A program made the translations under genes and the position numbers. Positions 47,100 through 56,725 of a stretch of DNA of 64,000 bases are shown here, one piece after another. Position 1 is the first letter of the stretch. Each line of letters begins with the position of its first letter. The DNA lies in NCBI GenBank assembly GCA_030248195.1, contig JASAND010008433.1, positions 1-64,000 on the forward strand. The letters run 5' to 3'. The DNA comes from Trissonchulus latispiculum. Lineage: Eukaryota > Nematoda > Enoplea > Enoplida > Ironidae. Under the pieces are notes generated by a model that worked only from the letters and a program-made list of their open reading frames with translations, was not told the DNA's origin and made no database searches.

Positions 47100-47508
47100 T
47101 AGGGATGCACCGGGGCCTGGCCCCGGCCCCGGCCCCGGCACCGGGGCCATGCCCCGGCCCCGGTAGTCAGGCCCCGGCCCCGACCCCGGTGGTCAGGCCC
47201 CGGTACCGACCGGGGCCAAAAATTAGCAAAATGTTGTAAATTTTTGACATTTTTTGACCAAAATTTTGAATTTTCGAAAGTCAAAAAGTGTTACAAATAG
47301 TTTGTTTTCCCGCTGATATGAATGAAAACAACGATAGTAACGTTTGTATATCAAAAATTATTGCAAAATTTAAATTTTCAAGAAAATTTTTGAAAATTTT
47401 CGATTTGGACCCCCAATTTCTAGGCCCCGGCCCCGGCCCCGGCCGGGGCCACGATGACGTCCCGGCCCCGGCCCCGGCCCCGGTAGTGGCGGCCCCGGTG
47501 CATCTCTA
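47100..47508. mobile_element. hAT-type MITE made of GGCCCC iterations
   Basis: Ends are TAGGGATGCACCGGGGCC and the mirror of TAGAGATGCACCGG. It is flanked by CTTATTAG (47092-47099) and CTTATTAT (47509-47516), an 8-bp duplication with one difference. At 409 bp it is non-coding, with GGCCCC/CCCCGG iterations near both ends. It lies in the presumed 3' UTR of CDC26. Confidence 0.85.
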
Positions 47509-47624
47509 CTTATTATTATACAAAAAATATAAGCATCGGTGCTCTTTCACTTAGAAGTGAAAGACACAGACACTGGGAACAGATACCTACATTAGAACAT
47601 CAATAAAAATTAGTCAATTTTAGA

Positions 47625-49673
47625 TCATCTAAGAACATCCGTGGCATCCTTTTCGGCAATGACAGGCCGTGGATCGTACCCAATCCTAGCTTTTACTGTT
47701 TCTCCTGAGGTCATCCCAGGATCAACGGAACTGGCAGAAGTAGACCCTTTAGATTCTTCTTCTAAAACATAACAATGAAAAAAATAATATATACGCAAAT
47801 GAAAAAGCAAGATATCTCACGAAAGTATCTTTACCTGTATGATCTTCCGGGCGGCGTTTCATCTGCAAGGCCAAGAGTTTATACTAGAAAGAGTACGACA
47901 CTCAGCTCTTCCTAACAGAATAAGCTTGCAATATGCTCGAAGCATTAAGGCCGAAATCTCGGGGGGGGGCTTCTTAACGTGTAAACATACAACGCTGACA
48001 TTTTCAAAAATGGGCGTTATTGAAAAGTTAAATAAATACTATAACTTGAGCTAGGAAAATCATACAGAAATAATTTTATATCATTATGTTGCGTAGAATG
48101 AGATCTTTTTAAAGATATAAAAATTATGTAGTTAAGTGCAGGTAGGGTTGCGCCGGGGCCGTGTAACGGGGCCGGGGCCGGGCCGGCCCCGTTTCGGCCT
48201 GGCCCCGCAAAATCTTTTACCGGCCCGGCCCCGGCCCGGCCCCGATGACTTTGGAGTCTGGGGACGCTGGGGCCGTCGGGGCCGCGGGGCCGTGTAACAG
48301 GGCCGGGGCCGGGGCCATGTAACGGGGCCGGGGCCGGGGCCGTGTAACGGGGCCGGGGCTTGGGGCCGGGCCCGGGTCGGGCCGGCCCCCGCCCCCGCCC
48401 CGCCCCGCACTTTGGGAAGGCCCCGGCCCGGCCCCGGCCCCGTAATTTCGCTAACGGCGCAACCCTAAGTGCAGGCAATCTCTTACAAATCCGGCAACAA
48501 CGTAAGGCATTTTGAAGAAATGGTGAAATTTCCAGAATTTTCGTGGAAAGGAGTTTTATTGTTGGTTTTGTAAAAGATTGCCTGAAGCTAACTAGATATA
48601 TAATTTTTAAACCGTTAAAAAGATCTTATTCTACACAACATAATGATATAAAAATTATTGCCGTACGATTTTGCTAGCCCAAGTTATAGCATTTATATAA
48701 TCTGGCAAAAAAATGTTTGAAAAATGTCAGCGTTCTATGCTTACACGATGAGAAGCCCCCCCCCCCCCGATTTCGGCCATTAATGTTTCGAGCATATTGC
48801 AAGCTTATTCTATTAGGAAGAGCTGAGTGTCATACTCTTCCTATTATAAACTCTTGGTAAGGCTAATTTTATTGGTAGGGGTGCGGTTAAATTTTAAATC
48901 GTGACATTTCGCCATGTTTTTCATTAGAATGATAGTCGCTAGCGTAAGTGGTCACGATAAACTGGTTTGACGTCTGCGGTCCCGGGTGTAATCCCGGACC
49001 ACCTGTTATCGCAAAGGCCCTTTTAAGGCCTATCTGCCTGAAGACGACCATACGAAAACATGGAAGAAAAGTCGCTATCCCCCCAGCCATAACTTTTGAT
49101 TTTTTGACCAATAGCTTTGAAATTTGATATTGGTGCATACTGGAGGCTTATGAATTCAAAAACTTAAAAAATTTTAAATTTTTGTTTGGTATGAGCTAAA
49201 GTTGTAAGCTTAACATGTAAGCTTATACTGAGATAACGAAAAGCTGAATCGAAAAACGGTTTTCAGATTCGTGCTCAGCGCTCCTGAAAACACCCTATTC
49301 AAGTTTTCAGCAAAATTTTTTACTTTTAGAATTTTTATTTTTGAATTCATAAGCCTCCAGTATGCATACAACCAAACCAAATTTCAAAGTCATTGGTCAA
49401 AAAATCGAAAGTCATGGCTGGGGGGGGGGGGAAGCGCAAGACACCCTAAAATTTAACAGCAACCGTGCCAAGAAAAGGGTGCCAAAAAATAATTTCGCAA
49501 CCAACTGTCCCTACCCTACCAATTAATCCCTGTTACGTAATTAAGCATCTAAATTATAACTATGTATAGTCACTCTGTATCTTCTTCTGCCGCTCCCAGC
49601 GTTGAACTGCTTGCTCGATTTCCGACAGATCTGATTCATTCAGCTCAATGCGAGTCAAATTTCGTCGTAACAT
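47625..49673 (-). CDS. CDC26: CDC26 (anaphase-promoting complex subunit), two exons
   Basis: On the minus strand, the first exon 49673-49574 encodes 33 residues beginning MLRRNLTRIELNESDLSEIE. This matches the conserved N-terminus of animal CDC26 (MLRR.TR.EL followed by an acidic helix), the part that binds the TPR groove of APC6/CDC16. Splicing to 47761-47625 keeps frame (A + AA) and gives a tail with ARIGYDPRP, corresponding to the conserved RIGY.P.P motif of CDC26. The predicted length of 79 residues is near the usual 85 or so. The donor (A|GTGACT) is weak. The intron holds the 47872-48856 and 48880-49470 elements. A 28-nt candidate exon at 47837-47864 (good borders) would break the frame when joined to the donor used here. 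Confidence 0.75.
47872..48856. mobile_element. CAAGAGT-ended inverted-repeat element, 7-bp TSD, in the CDC26 intron
   Basis: The ends CAAGAGTTTATAMTAGRAAG are inverted at the two sides, and similarity between halves continues for about 250 bp. It is flanked by GCAAGGC (47865-47871) and GTAAGGC (48857-48863), a 7-bp duplication with one difference. A hAT MITE (48143-48467) is nested in it. No protein is encoded. The first seven bases and the duplication length match the 28919-32672 RT-bearing element. Confidence 0.75.
48143..48467. mobile_element. hAT-type MITE, TSD AGTGCAGG
   Basis: A perfect 8-bp duplication, AGTGCAGG, lies at 48135-48142 and 48468-48475. The ends are TAGGGTTGCGCCGGGGCC and the mirror of TAGGGTTGCGCCG. 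The 325-bp interior is GGCCCC/CGTGTAACGGGGCC iterations. Long open frames through it reflect the absence of AT-rich stops, not coding. Confidence 0.9.
48880..49470. mobile_element. Inverted-repeat element with a tRNA-like segment
   Basis: About 110-bp arms (near 49050-49165 and 49320-49430) are inverted copies around AAGCTTATACTGAG and GATTCGTGCTCAGCGC words that are shared with 44600-44760. The left part, 48932-49005, contains TAGCGTAAGTGGT, close to a pol III A box, and CCGGGTGTAATCCCGG, a degenerate T-arm/B-box-like hairpin, suggesting a SINE-derived piece. Outer ends and a target duplication are unclear. Confidence 0.45.
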
Positions 49674-50034
49674 CGCCCGCAAACACTTATGTGTGCTAAA
49701 ACCATAGGTCCCAAATTATCAAAACAGTTTTAATTACTTTTAGTAACCCACCCCAAAATACCAATTAGCCTCTAAGGGATGTTTTCTCCATAGTTTTCTC
49801 ACTTTGACTAACATCCCCCAGAAGTCCGGGGTAATGCATTAAGGAACAGCCCTTAGAAAAAGGGCACCAACGTCAACAACTGAGTATTGGTTCGTTCAGC
49901 TTTAACTTATAAAACCATTCCGGGGTCACTTCCAATTCTGGATTCTATAAAAACTTGTGTACGCTATGACTTAGGAGTACACAACACAAAAAGCCATTTC
50001 CGCACTAATTACGAATAAAACGTAATGTACAAAC
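49674..50034. other. Upstream flank of CDC26
   Basis: Should contain the CDC26 promoter and 5' UTR (minus strand). No TATA box or other recognisable element stands out. Confidence 0.35.
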
Positions 50035-50057
50035 CAGTGATGGAACCGGGGCACTTA

Positions 50058-52436
50058 CAGCCATTTGCACCAACTTCGAGATTAGCTCAAGCTTAAGCTG
50101 GAGCTAATCTCGAACTCAAGATTGGGTAAGCTTGAGCTTTATCTCTAACTTTAATCTCGAGGTTATCTCTTGCACCAACTGATTTCTGATATAGATTAGT
50201 CAAGTTGGAGCTAAGCTCCAGCTAAACTCTAACTTGTGGATTATCCAATACAATGCTTTTAAAGAGTCACATGCTAAGTGAAAGGCCCAATCAACAGTTA
50301 CCAGTATTTCAACTATTCTACCTTACACATTACAATTGAAGTAAATATTCTTTGGTACTCGCTTGACACGATACGACACGACATGATACGATATGATGGC
50401 TTCCAAATGACTGCAGTTCCGACGGTGAATGCTACCGCCTACAGTACAATTTTAAGAGCACGGAGGCAGTGTTTACAATTAAACTGTCTTTGTGAATGGC
50501 AAGAATGAAAACAACAAATTTAGAAATTATGATGTCTAATTTCTGTAGAGTTATTGTTAGCAGTTGCAGTTTAACAGTAATTTGGCATTTTTGTTTGAAC
50601 ATTCAAAATATGTACGTCAGTTTTACAATTATTTTATTGTAAAACTGGTAAGAAATTACTCTTGACCAGGATTGAAAATTAGGCGCTCGAGATTAGCTCG
50701 AGGTTGAGTTAAGGGGGGGGGCTACGAACGGGTTGGCACGACATCGTCGGAGAGACCTACTTTTCCCCCCAACGTTAGCCAACATATCAAATTAAAAAAA
50801 TTTAGGGTGGGCAACAGACATGTGCAGGAGGGGAAGTTCTGGGGGGGGGGGGTGAAGGGCGGCCGAAGGCCGCCGAAAAACCGGATTTTTCCGGTTTTTT
50901 ACCGGAAAAATCCGGATTCTGGGGGGGTGAGGGACCCCTCTGGGGGGGGGTGAGCTCAGGTCTGGGGGGGGGGGGGGGTGAAACCCCCCCCCCAAACCCC
51001 CCCCAAGCACACGTATGGTGGGCAACAATATATCTCATATACACCGTTTTTGGCAGGACGCCAAAGTACAAATTTTAGTTCGAAAAATGGGATTTTTCAA
51101 AAAGGTTTTTTCAGCTCTGGTGGATTAACGGTTTGACCAATTCGGAAACTTTCAGCCATCAATGTTGACTGTTACTAGTGCTAAATATTAAAAGTATTCC
51201 GGCTTTCGAGTGTTGCTTCCTTCTTCAGCTACAACAGCTCAAAGTTTGAAATTTGGCAAAAAGTTGCAATGTGACCGTGCGCCGTTTTCGATCTAATAAA
51301 ATTGACAGCCCCTAGCCTACCCCAGCTTTTTACCAAATATTAGGCTCTAATAGGGGCAAACTGTCAACGAGTTTCAAGGGATTTGGTTTTCTGGTTAGTG
51401 TGCTAGCAAACTTTTTGTTAAGAAATAACCCTTATTTTTAGGCCTGAAAAGCTAGCTAAGCGCAGTAAAAATGGGGTCAAAAACTTTTTTGTCTCCGATT
51501 TTGCCGCAAAGGTGCTTATAGGGGTTATTTGACCTGCTAAATCCGAATATAAAATCCGTTTTTCGATATGAAGCTTCCTTCGTTCAGTATGCGCTTACAA
51601 CTGTCTTAGAGCTTTTTGGAGCGATCGCCATCCATACTTTGAGAAATCAATCTAGCATTTCTAAACATTGGAGCGAGGTTTAGTGACATAGCTTTCGGTT
51701 CGGCACATCTTGGTACACTCACTGGCCTGTAATGTGCAAAGTTTCAGCCGATTCTGCCACAGTACTTTGGAGTAATTGGCTCATATCTTCGAAATGGCAC
51801 CAAATAACAGCGACAATATCGATAATATAATCCAGCACTGCAAACGCAGAGATTAACGAAATCACGTCATTTATACCAAAGTTAAGACAGATACTTGGAG
51901 TATTAATTGCAGTAAAGTTTGGTTCATTTGGTAAACCACAGCTCATTAGAAGTTAGTTAACCGCCACCCGTATAGACCTACAACACCCAATTTTTCGCAC
52001 TTTGATCGTATCGCACAGAAAAGTATACATTGATCTAAGGATTAGTTTACACAATATCAAAGCACTATATGTCAGAACTATTTCCGGAAAATTTGGGTAC
52101 CGTACCTTGCGCATAGCGATCAGGGCGAGGCGAAGTTTGTGTACGTACCATGTCGAGCTTTTGACCGACAACACCAAATTCTGATGGCTCCACAGGACGC
52201 TACGCTGCATGGAATTCTTTCAAACTTTAAACTATTTTACACTAAACCTAATACTATTATGTGGCAAAAGACTAGCTAGCTTTTCCAACATCGAACTTTT
52301 AGTGAAATTTAGCCCCCCCTTAATCTCAAACTTTTGTTGGTGCCTGCCACGCTCTTCCAGATAACTTCAAGCTAATCTCGAGCTAAGCTCAAGGTAATCT
52401 CAACCTCGAGCTTATATAGGTTGGTGCAAACCGGTG
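50058..52436. mobile_element. Nested TIR element, 3-bp TSD TTA
   Basis: Ends CAGCCATTTGCACCAAC and the mirror of CACCGGTTTGCACCAAC are flanked by TTA (50055-50057 and 52437-52439). Subterminal GAGATTAGCTC/GAGCTAATCTC words iterate at both ends. A 3-bp duplication of this type occurs in PIF/Harbinger and CMC-type transposons; no transposase frame is recognised in the 2.38 kb. Frames at 51719-51946 and 51953-52210 on the minus strand have no identifiable motif. Confidence 0.65.
50705..51010. repeat. G-tract and TCCGG-hairpin block
   Basis: Contains seven or more G tracts alternating with palindromic GGCGGCCGAAGGCCGCC and repeated ACCGGAAAAATCCGG inversions. It belongs to the dispersed G/C-tract class in this window. 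Proline-rich minus-strand frames here are artefacts. Confidence 0.6.
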
Positions 52437-53225
52437 TTAGGCTTGACCCGATGACACGGTGACCCGGTTAACTGGGCTTACTCTAGTGGAGGGGGGGTGG
52501 GCCCCCCATAAACACCCTTCCCCCCAAAAATCGTTCCCCCCCAAAAAAAGTGGGTGCCCCTTTTGGTACCAACTTTTGCCCGGAAAAAATCGCTTAGAAG
52601 GCCCAATTTTCAAAAATTTTCCGGCGTCGCCGGAGATTTTTAGTCGATTTTTGCCTATTTAAGCGCTATTTTTGCACTAAAAATGAACTTTTTTGGCGAT
52701 TAATTTGATGGTAGCTGTAGCTTTTTCTAAATTTATGCAGATTTTAATAGCAAACCAATAATTTATCCGTCTGCGAAATTTTGCAGGGTCTAATATGAGT
52801 ACTTGTCCAAATAGACGGAGTATTTTTAAAAATTTGGTTTTCATTATGTATTGCGTTAAAAAATTAAATTAAATTTTTCACTTACCTTCGACATTTACCT
52901 TGGTTGCGAAAATAATCTGCAAACCATATTTTACTGAATAGAGTTATGCAGTAATCATAAAACTTATAAAGCTAAAGCTGAAACGCTAGACAATAATTTG
53001 CCAGAGACAGACAGATTCAAATAACATCATGCTGCGAAAATGCTGAAGATTAAAATATAGAAAAAATGCCAAATATTGGACATTGAACAAAAATTTAAGC
53101 TAAAATTTTAGCTTGGTGAGCCAAAAATTTCTAAAATTTGGGGTAAATTCAGGAAACCGGGTCGAAGCTCTTGACCGGGTGACCCGGTCCAAAAAGTGAC
53201 CCGAACTGACCCGGTTCCATCTCTG

Positions 53226-54010
53226 ATACCTTCCAAGCAAATGTTAATCTTAATATCAGGCTGTCCTTGTCGCCAGCTTGTGTATGGTATTGATATATAT
53301 ACTTTTGACTTATTTCATTTTTACGTCTGTTTTGGTTTCATAAACATCTTACCTGTAAAATCCATTATTCTGTGTTTCTGTGTATCTGAAGTATTTTTAT
53401 TTTATCAGATAGCGAGAAAGTTGTAACTGCTTCTAGTATTCGAGCATATAATATGATCTTGAAAGGCTAAAGATAAATCTTAACTTGTAATTATAACTGG
53501 AGTCAGGATTTCAGAGATAAGTTTGAAATAGTAATGATTAAAATCTCACGGAGATTGCATCAACAACGTGGGGAAAGTGGTAGCTCCAAAAAAGATAAGT
53601 TTTTGGTTTATGTTAATCTGTTTAGAACTTAAGGATTGAGGTCGAGATTTTAATAGCTTGGTCCGCCAAGCTCAGTAGCTTCCACTTTAAATAAATGACA
53701 CAACTTTTTGAAACTGCTTTAAAAAAACAAAAATGTTTAATTGAGTAGGCCGTTTTAAGCGAGCGCGTTGTCAATCTTATAGTAATTCATTATTTCGAAC
53801 TGAGATTAGCAATGGAACTACCTTAATTAGACCAGACTAATCAATAGCAATTAATGATGCTGGTTTTGATGATGATGGTTTTAACCCATTTGATTCAGTG
53901 TATGCCGAAGCCACAATCTTTTATAACTTACATATAAGTTTCATCATATTATATACATGATAAATTGGATTTTACCTTGTGTGTGATTGATCCTGATCCT
54001 GCCGATGAGA
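53226..54010. other. Intergenic AT-rich sequence
   Basis: No gene, RNA or repeat structure recognised between the hAT-like right end and the CR1-like element. Confidence 0.4.
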
Positions 54011-54159
54011 TCAAACATTTATTAGTCCACCCCACCGTCTAATGATTTTTCCCTATTGGACAACCAGCGTGAGGTTTCTTGTTAAGCCCCCTGGACTCAG
54101 TACCTATCCCAACCTCCCAGTCCTATTCTCCTGCCCTGGACTTTTGTTTTGATCGTAGC

Positions 54160-55374
54160 ATGGCCCAAACAATGTGCTCCAGTAACTGCGGTATGGTGGT
54201 TGCCGAAATGGACCATCGTATCCAATGTCACTCCTGCTCCAGTGTCCATCACCCCCGTTGTGTCGGCCTGATTACCAATCTACTCAAAAGCTTTGAGAGA
54301 TTGCAGAAGTTAAACGTGGTCTGGCTCTGCGACATTTGCCTAGTGTCAAAGGTTGACAGAACCCCGAATGCTCCCGTTCCTGATAGAGAATCAGCTGCCC
54401 ACTCTGTCGATGCCAGCACCGAAACTGCTTCCTTCCCGACTTTCCTACCTCATTTTATAACTTTTTCCGGCCCTTCCGACCCGTTATCATGCTTCTATGC
54501 ATTTGACTTTACCTTTAATGGGAAGTTGTTTAAGTCCGCCGAGCACGCATTCCAATACTCCAGGCTCGTGTTCTATGGTTTCACCGAGCTTGCTGAAAAG
54601 GTTCTTAATGCCCAGTCTGCGGCCCAAGCCAAGAAGTTAGGGAAACTCCCACAGACCTGCAACCGTGATATGGACTATGAACGCCTCCTCATGATGGACA
54701 TCCAGAAAGAAAAGGTGGAACAGTGCGCCTCATTTAGAGACGCCTTACGAGAATCTGGAGACAGCATCTTGGCCCATTCCACTCATCCCTCCAAAAATGC
54801 CTTTTGGTCCACAGGGTTGGATAAAAATTCTCAGCCAGCCTCAACTGAGTTCCCGGGCCAAAACGTATTGGGTGCTATCCTGATGGAGTTACGGTCCTGG
54901 GTCGGCGAAGAGAGTAACTATGTTGCAGCCGTAGATATCGTGGACATGGGCGATGTGGTCCAAATTATCAGAGACGGGGAGGTCCCAGTCCAGCGAACTG
55001 GGTCCCGCGTCAAGCCTTCGAAGCGCCAACGTTCCACTCCTCGCAAATTCGGTAGATCGGCCCCCCTTTGCTTTCACTGCGGTGTAAAAGGGCATACGGT
55101 TGGAAACTGTAGGCTACGGCGGTTTGGCCCGCTCGTATGCTTCCACTGCCACCAGCAGGGTCACAAACGTCGATACTGTCCTTTCCACAACCAGTCCCGT
55201 CCTCCATCGCCAGGCCAACATTGTTTGACTGATCCGACTTCGGTTGATTGTCGCACCCTCACCCAAACACGTCAGCGCCCCTTCCTATTGCCCACCCCTC
55301 GTGCCCCGCCAACAAAAACGTATGCCGAGGCGATTGCTGGACCGTACCTGTCACAATTCCCTCCCCTCCGCTGA
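54160..55374 (+). CDS. LINE ORF1: PHD finger + NADAR (YbiA-like) + two CCHC zinc knuckles
   Basis: 404 codons from the ATG at 54160. Residues 6-60 form a C4HC3 PHD-type finger (CSSNC, CHSC, HHPRC, WLCDIC). Residues about 107-247 match the NADAR/YbiA fold: SAEHAFQY with the conserved E128 and H129, AQSAAQAKKLGK, AFWSTGLD with W216, and FPGQNVLGAILMELR. Two CX2CX4HX4C knuckles (304-317, 327-340) should bind nucleic acid. PHD fingers and knuckles are known in CR1-group ORF1s. NADAR domains act on ADP-ribose-linked substrates, including removal of ADP-ribose from guanine in DarT1-NADAR systems. A role in protecting the element's nucleic acid or target DNA from ADP-ribosylation is inference. The frame is intact. 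Confidence 0.88.
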   Translation: MAQTMCSSNCGMVVAEMDHRIQCHSCSSVHHPRCVGLITNLLKSFERLQKLNVVWLCDICLVSKVDRTPNAPVPDRESAAHSVDASTETASFPTFLPHFITFSGPSDPLSCFYAFDFTFNGKLFKSAEHAFQYSRLVFYGFTELAEKVLNAQSAAQAKKLGKLPQTCNRDMDYERLLMMDIQKEKVEQCASFRDALRESGDSILAHSTHPSKNAFWSTGLDKNSQPASTEFPGQNVLGAILMELRSWVGEESNYVAAVDIVDMGDVVQIIRDGEVPVQRTGSRVKPSKRQRSTPRKFGRSAPLCFHCGVKGHTVGNCRLRRFGPLVCFHCHQQGHKRRYCPFHNQSRPPSPGQHCLTDPTSVDCRTLTQTRQRPFLLPTPRAPPTKTYAEAIAGPYLSQFPPLR

Positions 55375-55434
55375 GAATCCGGCCACGGTAGGACGGCCGA
55401 AAATCCAGCCAGTGCTCTTTCGATCACGTGCCCT

Positions 55435-56725
55435 ATGCCTCCTACCAACACTAGCCGTGTCGCCACGACTGTTGAAGGCTTTGAAAATGTGAGTGTAATT
55501 TTGTGTAATGCAAGGAGTATATGCAATAAACTGCTACCTTTTCACTTTGAAATTTGTTTGCAGTATAATTATCCCAGTATAATATGTCTAAATGAAACTT
55601 GGATGGATGAAAATTTTCAGAATAGTCTGTTTTTATGCAAAAACGTTTACAACATTTTTCGCATTGATCGTTCAAACGGTGCTACGGGGGGAGGAGTTGC
55701 TATCTTGATCAAAAAGACTTTAAAAAGTAAGGAGATACGTCTTCCAGGAATACCTTCCGTGGAGGCGGTAGCGGTCGAAATTAGGGGGAAAGGGGGCTTT
55801 TCATGTATTGTTGCCACATTTTACAGATCATCAGTAACAGAAACTGCATGTCTGAAAAGTCTAGCAGACTGTTTGCAATTGTTAGAGAGCAAACGTGTAC
55901 CTTTAGTTGTAACTGGGGACTTCAATCTGCCCGGGGTGAACTGGGAGGTACCCCAAGCTGTTTCGACCCACAAACAAGATCAGTTTTTAAATTTATTTTT
56001 AGAAAATGGGTTTTCCCAAAAAGTTCGTGACCCCACAAGGGGAAACAACACACTGGACCTAGTTTTCGAAAATCGACCAAATCTAATTTCTAACATTAGT
56101 ATTCAACCACCACTTGCGAATAGTGATCATTGCTGTGTGTTTTTTAATGTAAATGTGGAGGCTCCTGTACCTACTTCACAAATACGTTACTGCTGGGACC
56201 GTTCTGACTATGCTGCAATGATAGCTACTTTGGAGATGATAAATTGGGGGGATTTCTTTGATGGGTGTGTGTCAGTAAACGATAAGTGGCTCGCTTTCAA
56301 GGAACTGTGTCAGCAAATTATTCATGAATATGTGCCGACGAAAACATTTTGTGCTTCTTCAAAAAAGGCTAAACTTCCCAAGTGCATACAACGTCTTATT
56401 TTACGAAAAAGGTCTCTTCATAAAAAATTTCGAAGCCGTCCAACTGATGAAAATAAGTTGCGATTTGAGGAAATTTCAGAAAAATGCAATAACGAGATAA
56501 GAAAATTTAACTTCAATTCTGAAATTAGATTCGTGCGGGAGCCGTCGAATCGTGCCTTCTATGGCTATGTCAAACGTAAGCTTTGCTGTCGTGATGATGT
56601 GTCCGTGTTGTGTACCGCTGACAGAACAGCTAGCGACGACAAGGAAAAGGCAAACATGTTAAATCACCAGTTTGAGTCTGTGTTCGTACAGGATAATGGC
56701 AGGACTGTTCACTTACCTGAAAAAA
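55435..56725 (+). CDS. LINE ORF2, endonuclease part (frame broken at 56720-56725)
   Basis: Starts at ATG 55435, 60 bp after ORF1. The APE-type endonuclease carries N25 (CNARSI), E54 (NET), GDFN (D162) and SDH (230-232), the conserved catalytic set for nicking target DNA. The frame runs through the linker to an A6 run at 56720-56725, where one extra base shifts out of the RT frame and this frame stops at 56733. Either a one-base insertion in the run or a frameshift site is possible. Confidence 0.88.

Larger units (their letters stand above)
50035..53225. mobile_element. hAT-like element related to 17626-21816, carrying a nested insertion
   Basis: Left end CAGTGATGGAACCGGGGCAC and right end TGACCCGGTTCCATCTCT match the termini of the 4.2-kb hAT, with the same GACCCGGT iterations near both ends. 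The 8-bp flanks (GTACAAAC and the bases after 53225) do not match clearly. Discounting the nested element at 50058-52436 leaves about 0.8 kb, so the original was a short non-autonomous copy. The segment 52490-52650 is the dispersed G/C-tract repeat also seen near 665-810. Confidence 0.7.

Noticed and set aside
47837..47864. 28-nt internal exon of CDC26 (starts ATG AAA CGC)
   Set aside because: Splice borders look good, but inclusion breaks the frame with the upstream donor used; left as an alternative only.
48017..48478. Pro/Gly/Ala-rich 153-codon minus-strand frame
   Set aside because: It is the GGCCCC-iterated hAT MITE read as protein.
54079..54159. Earlier (TTG) start for LINE ORF1
   Set aside because: Not an ATG; the PHD finger begins directly after the ATG at 54160.
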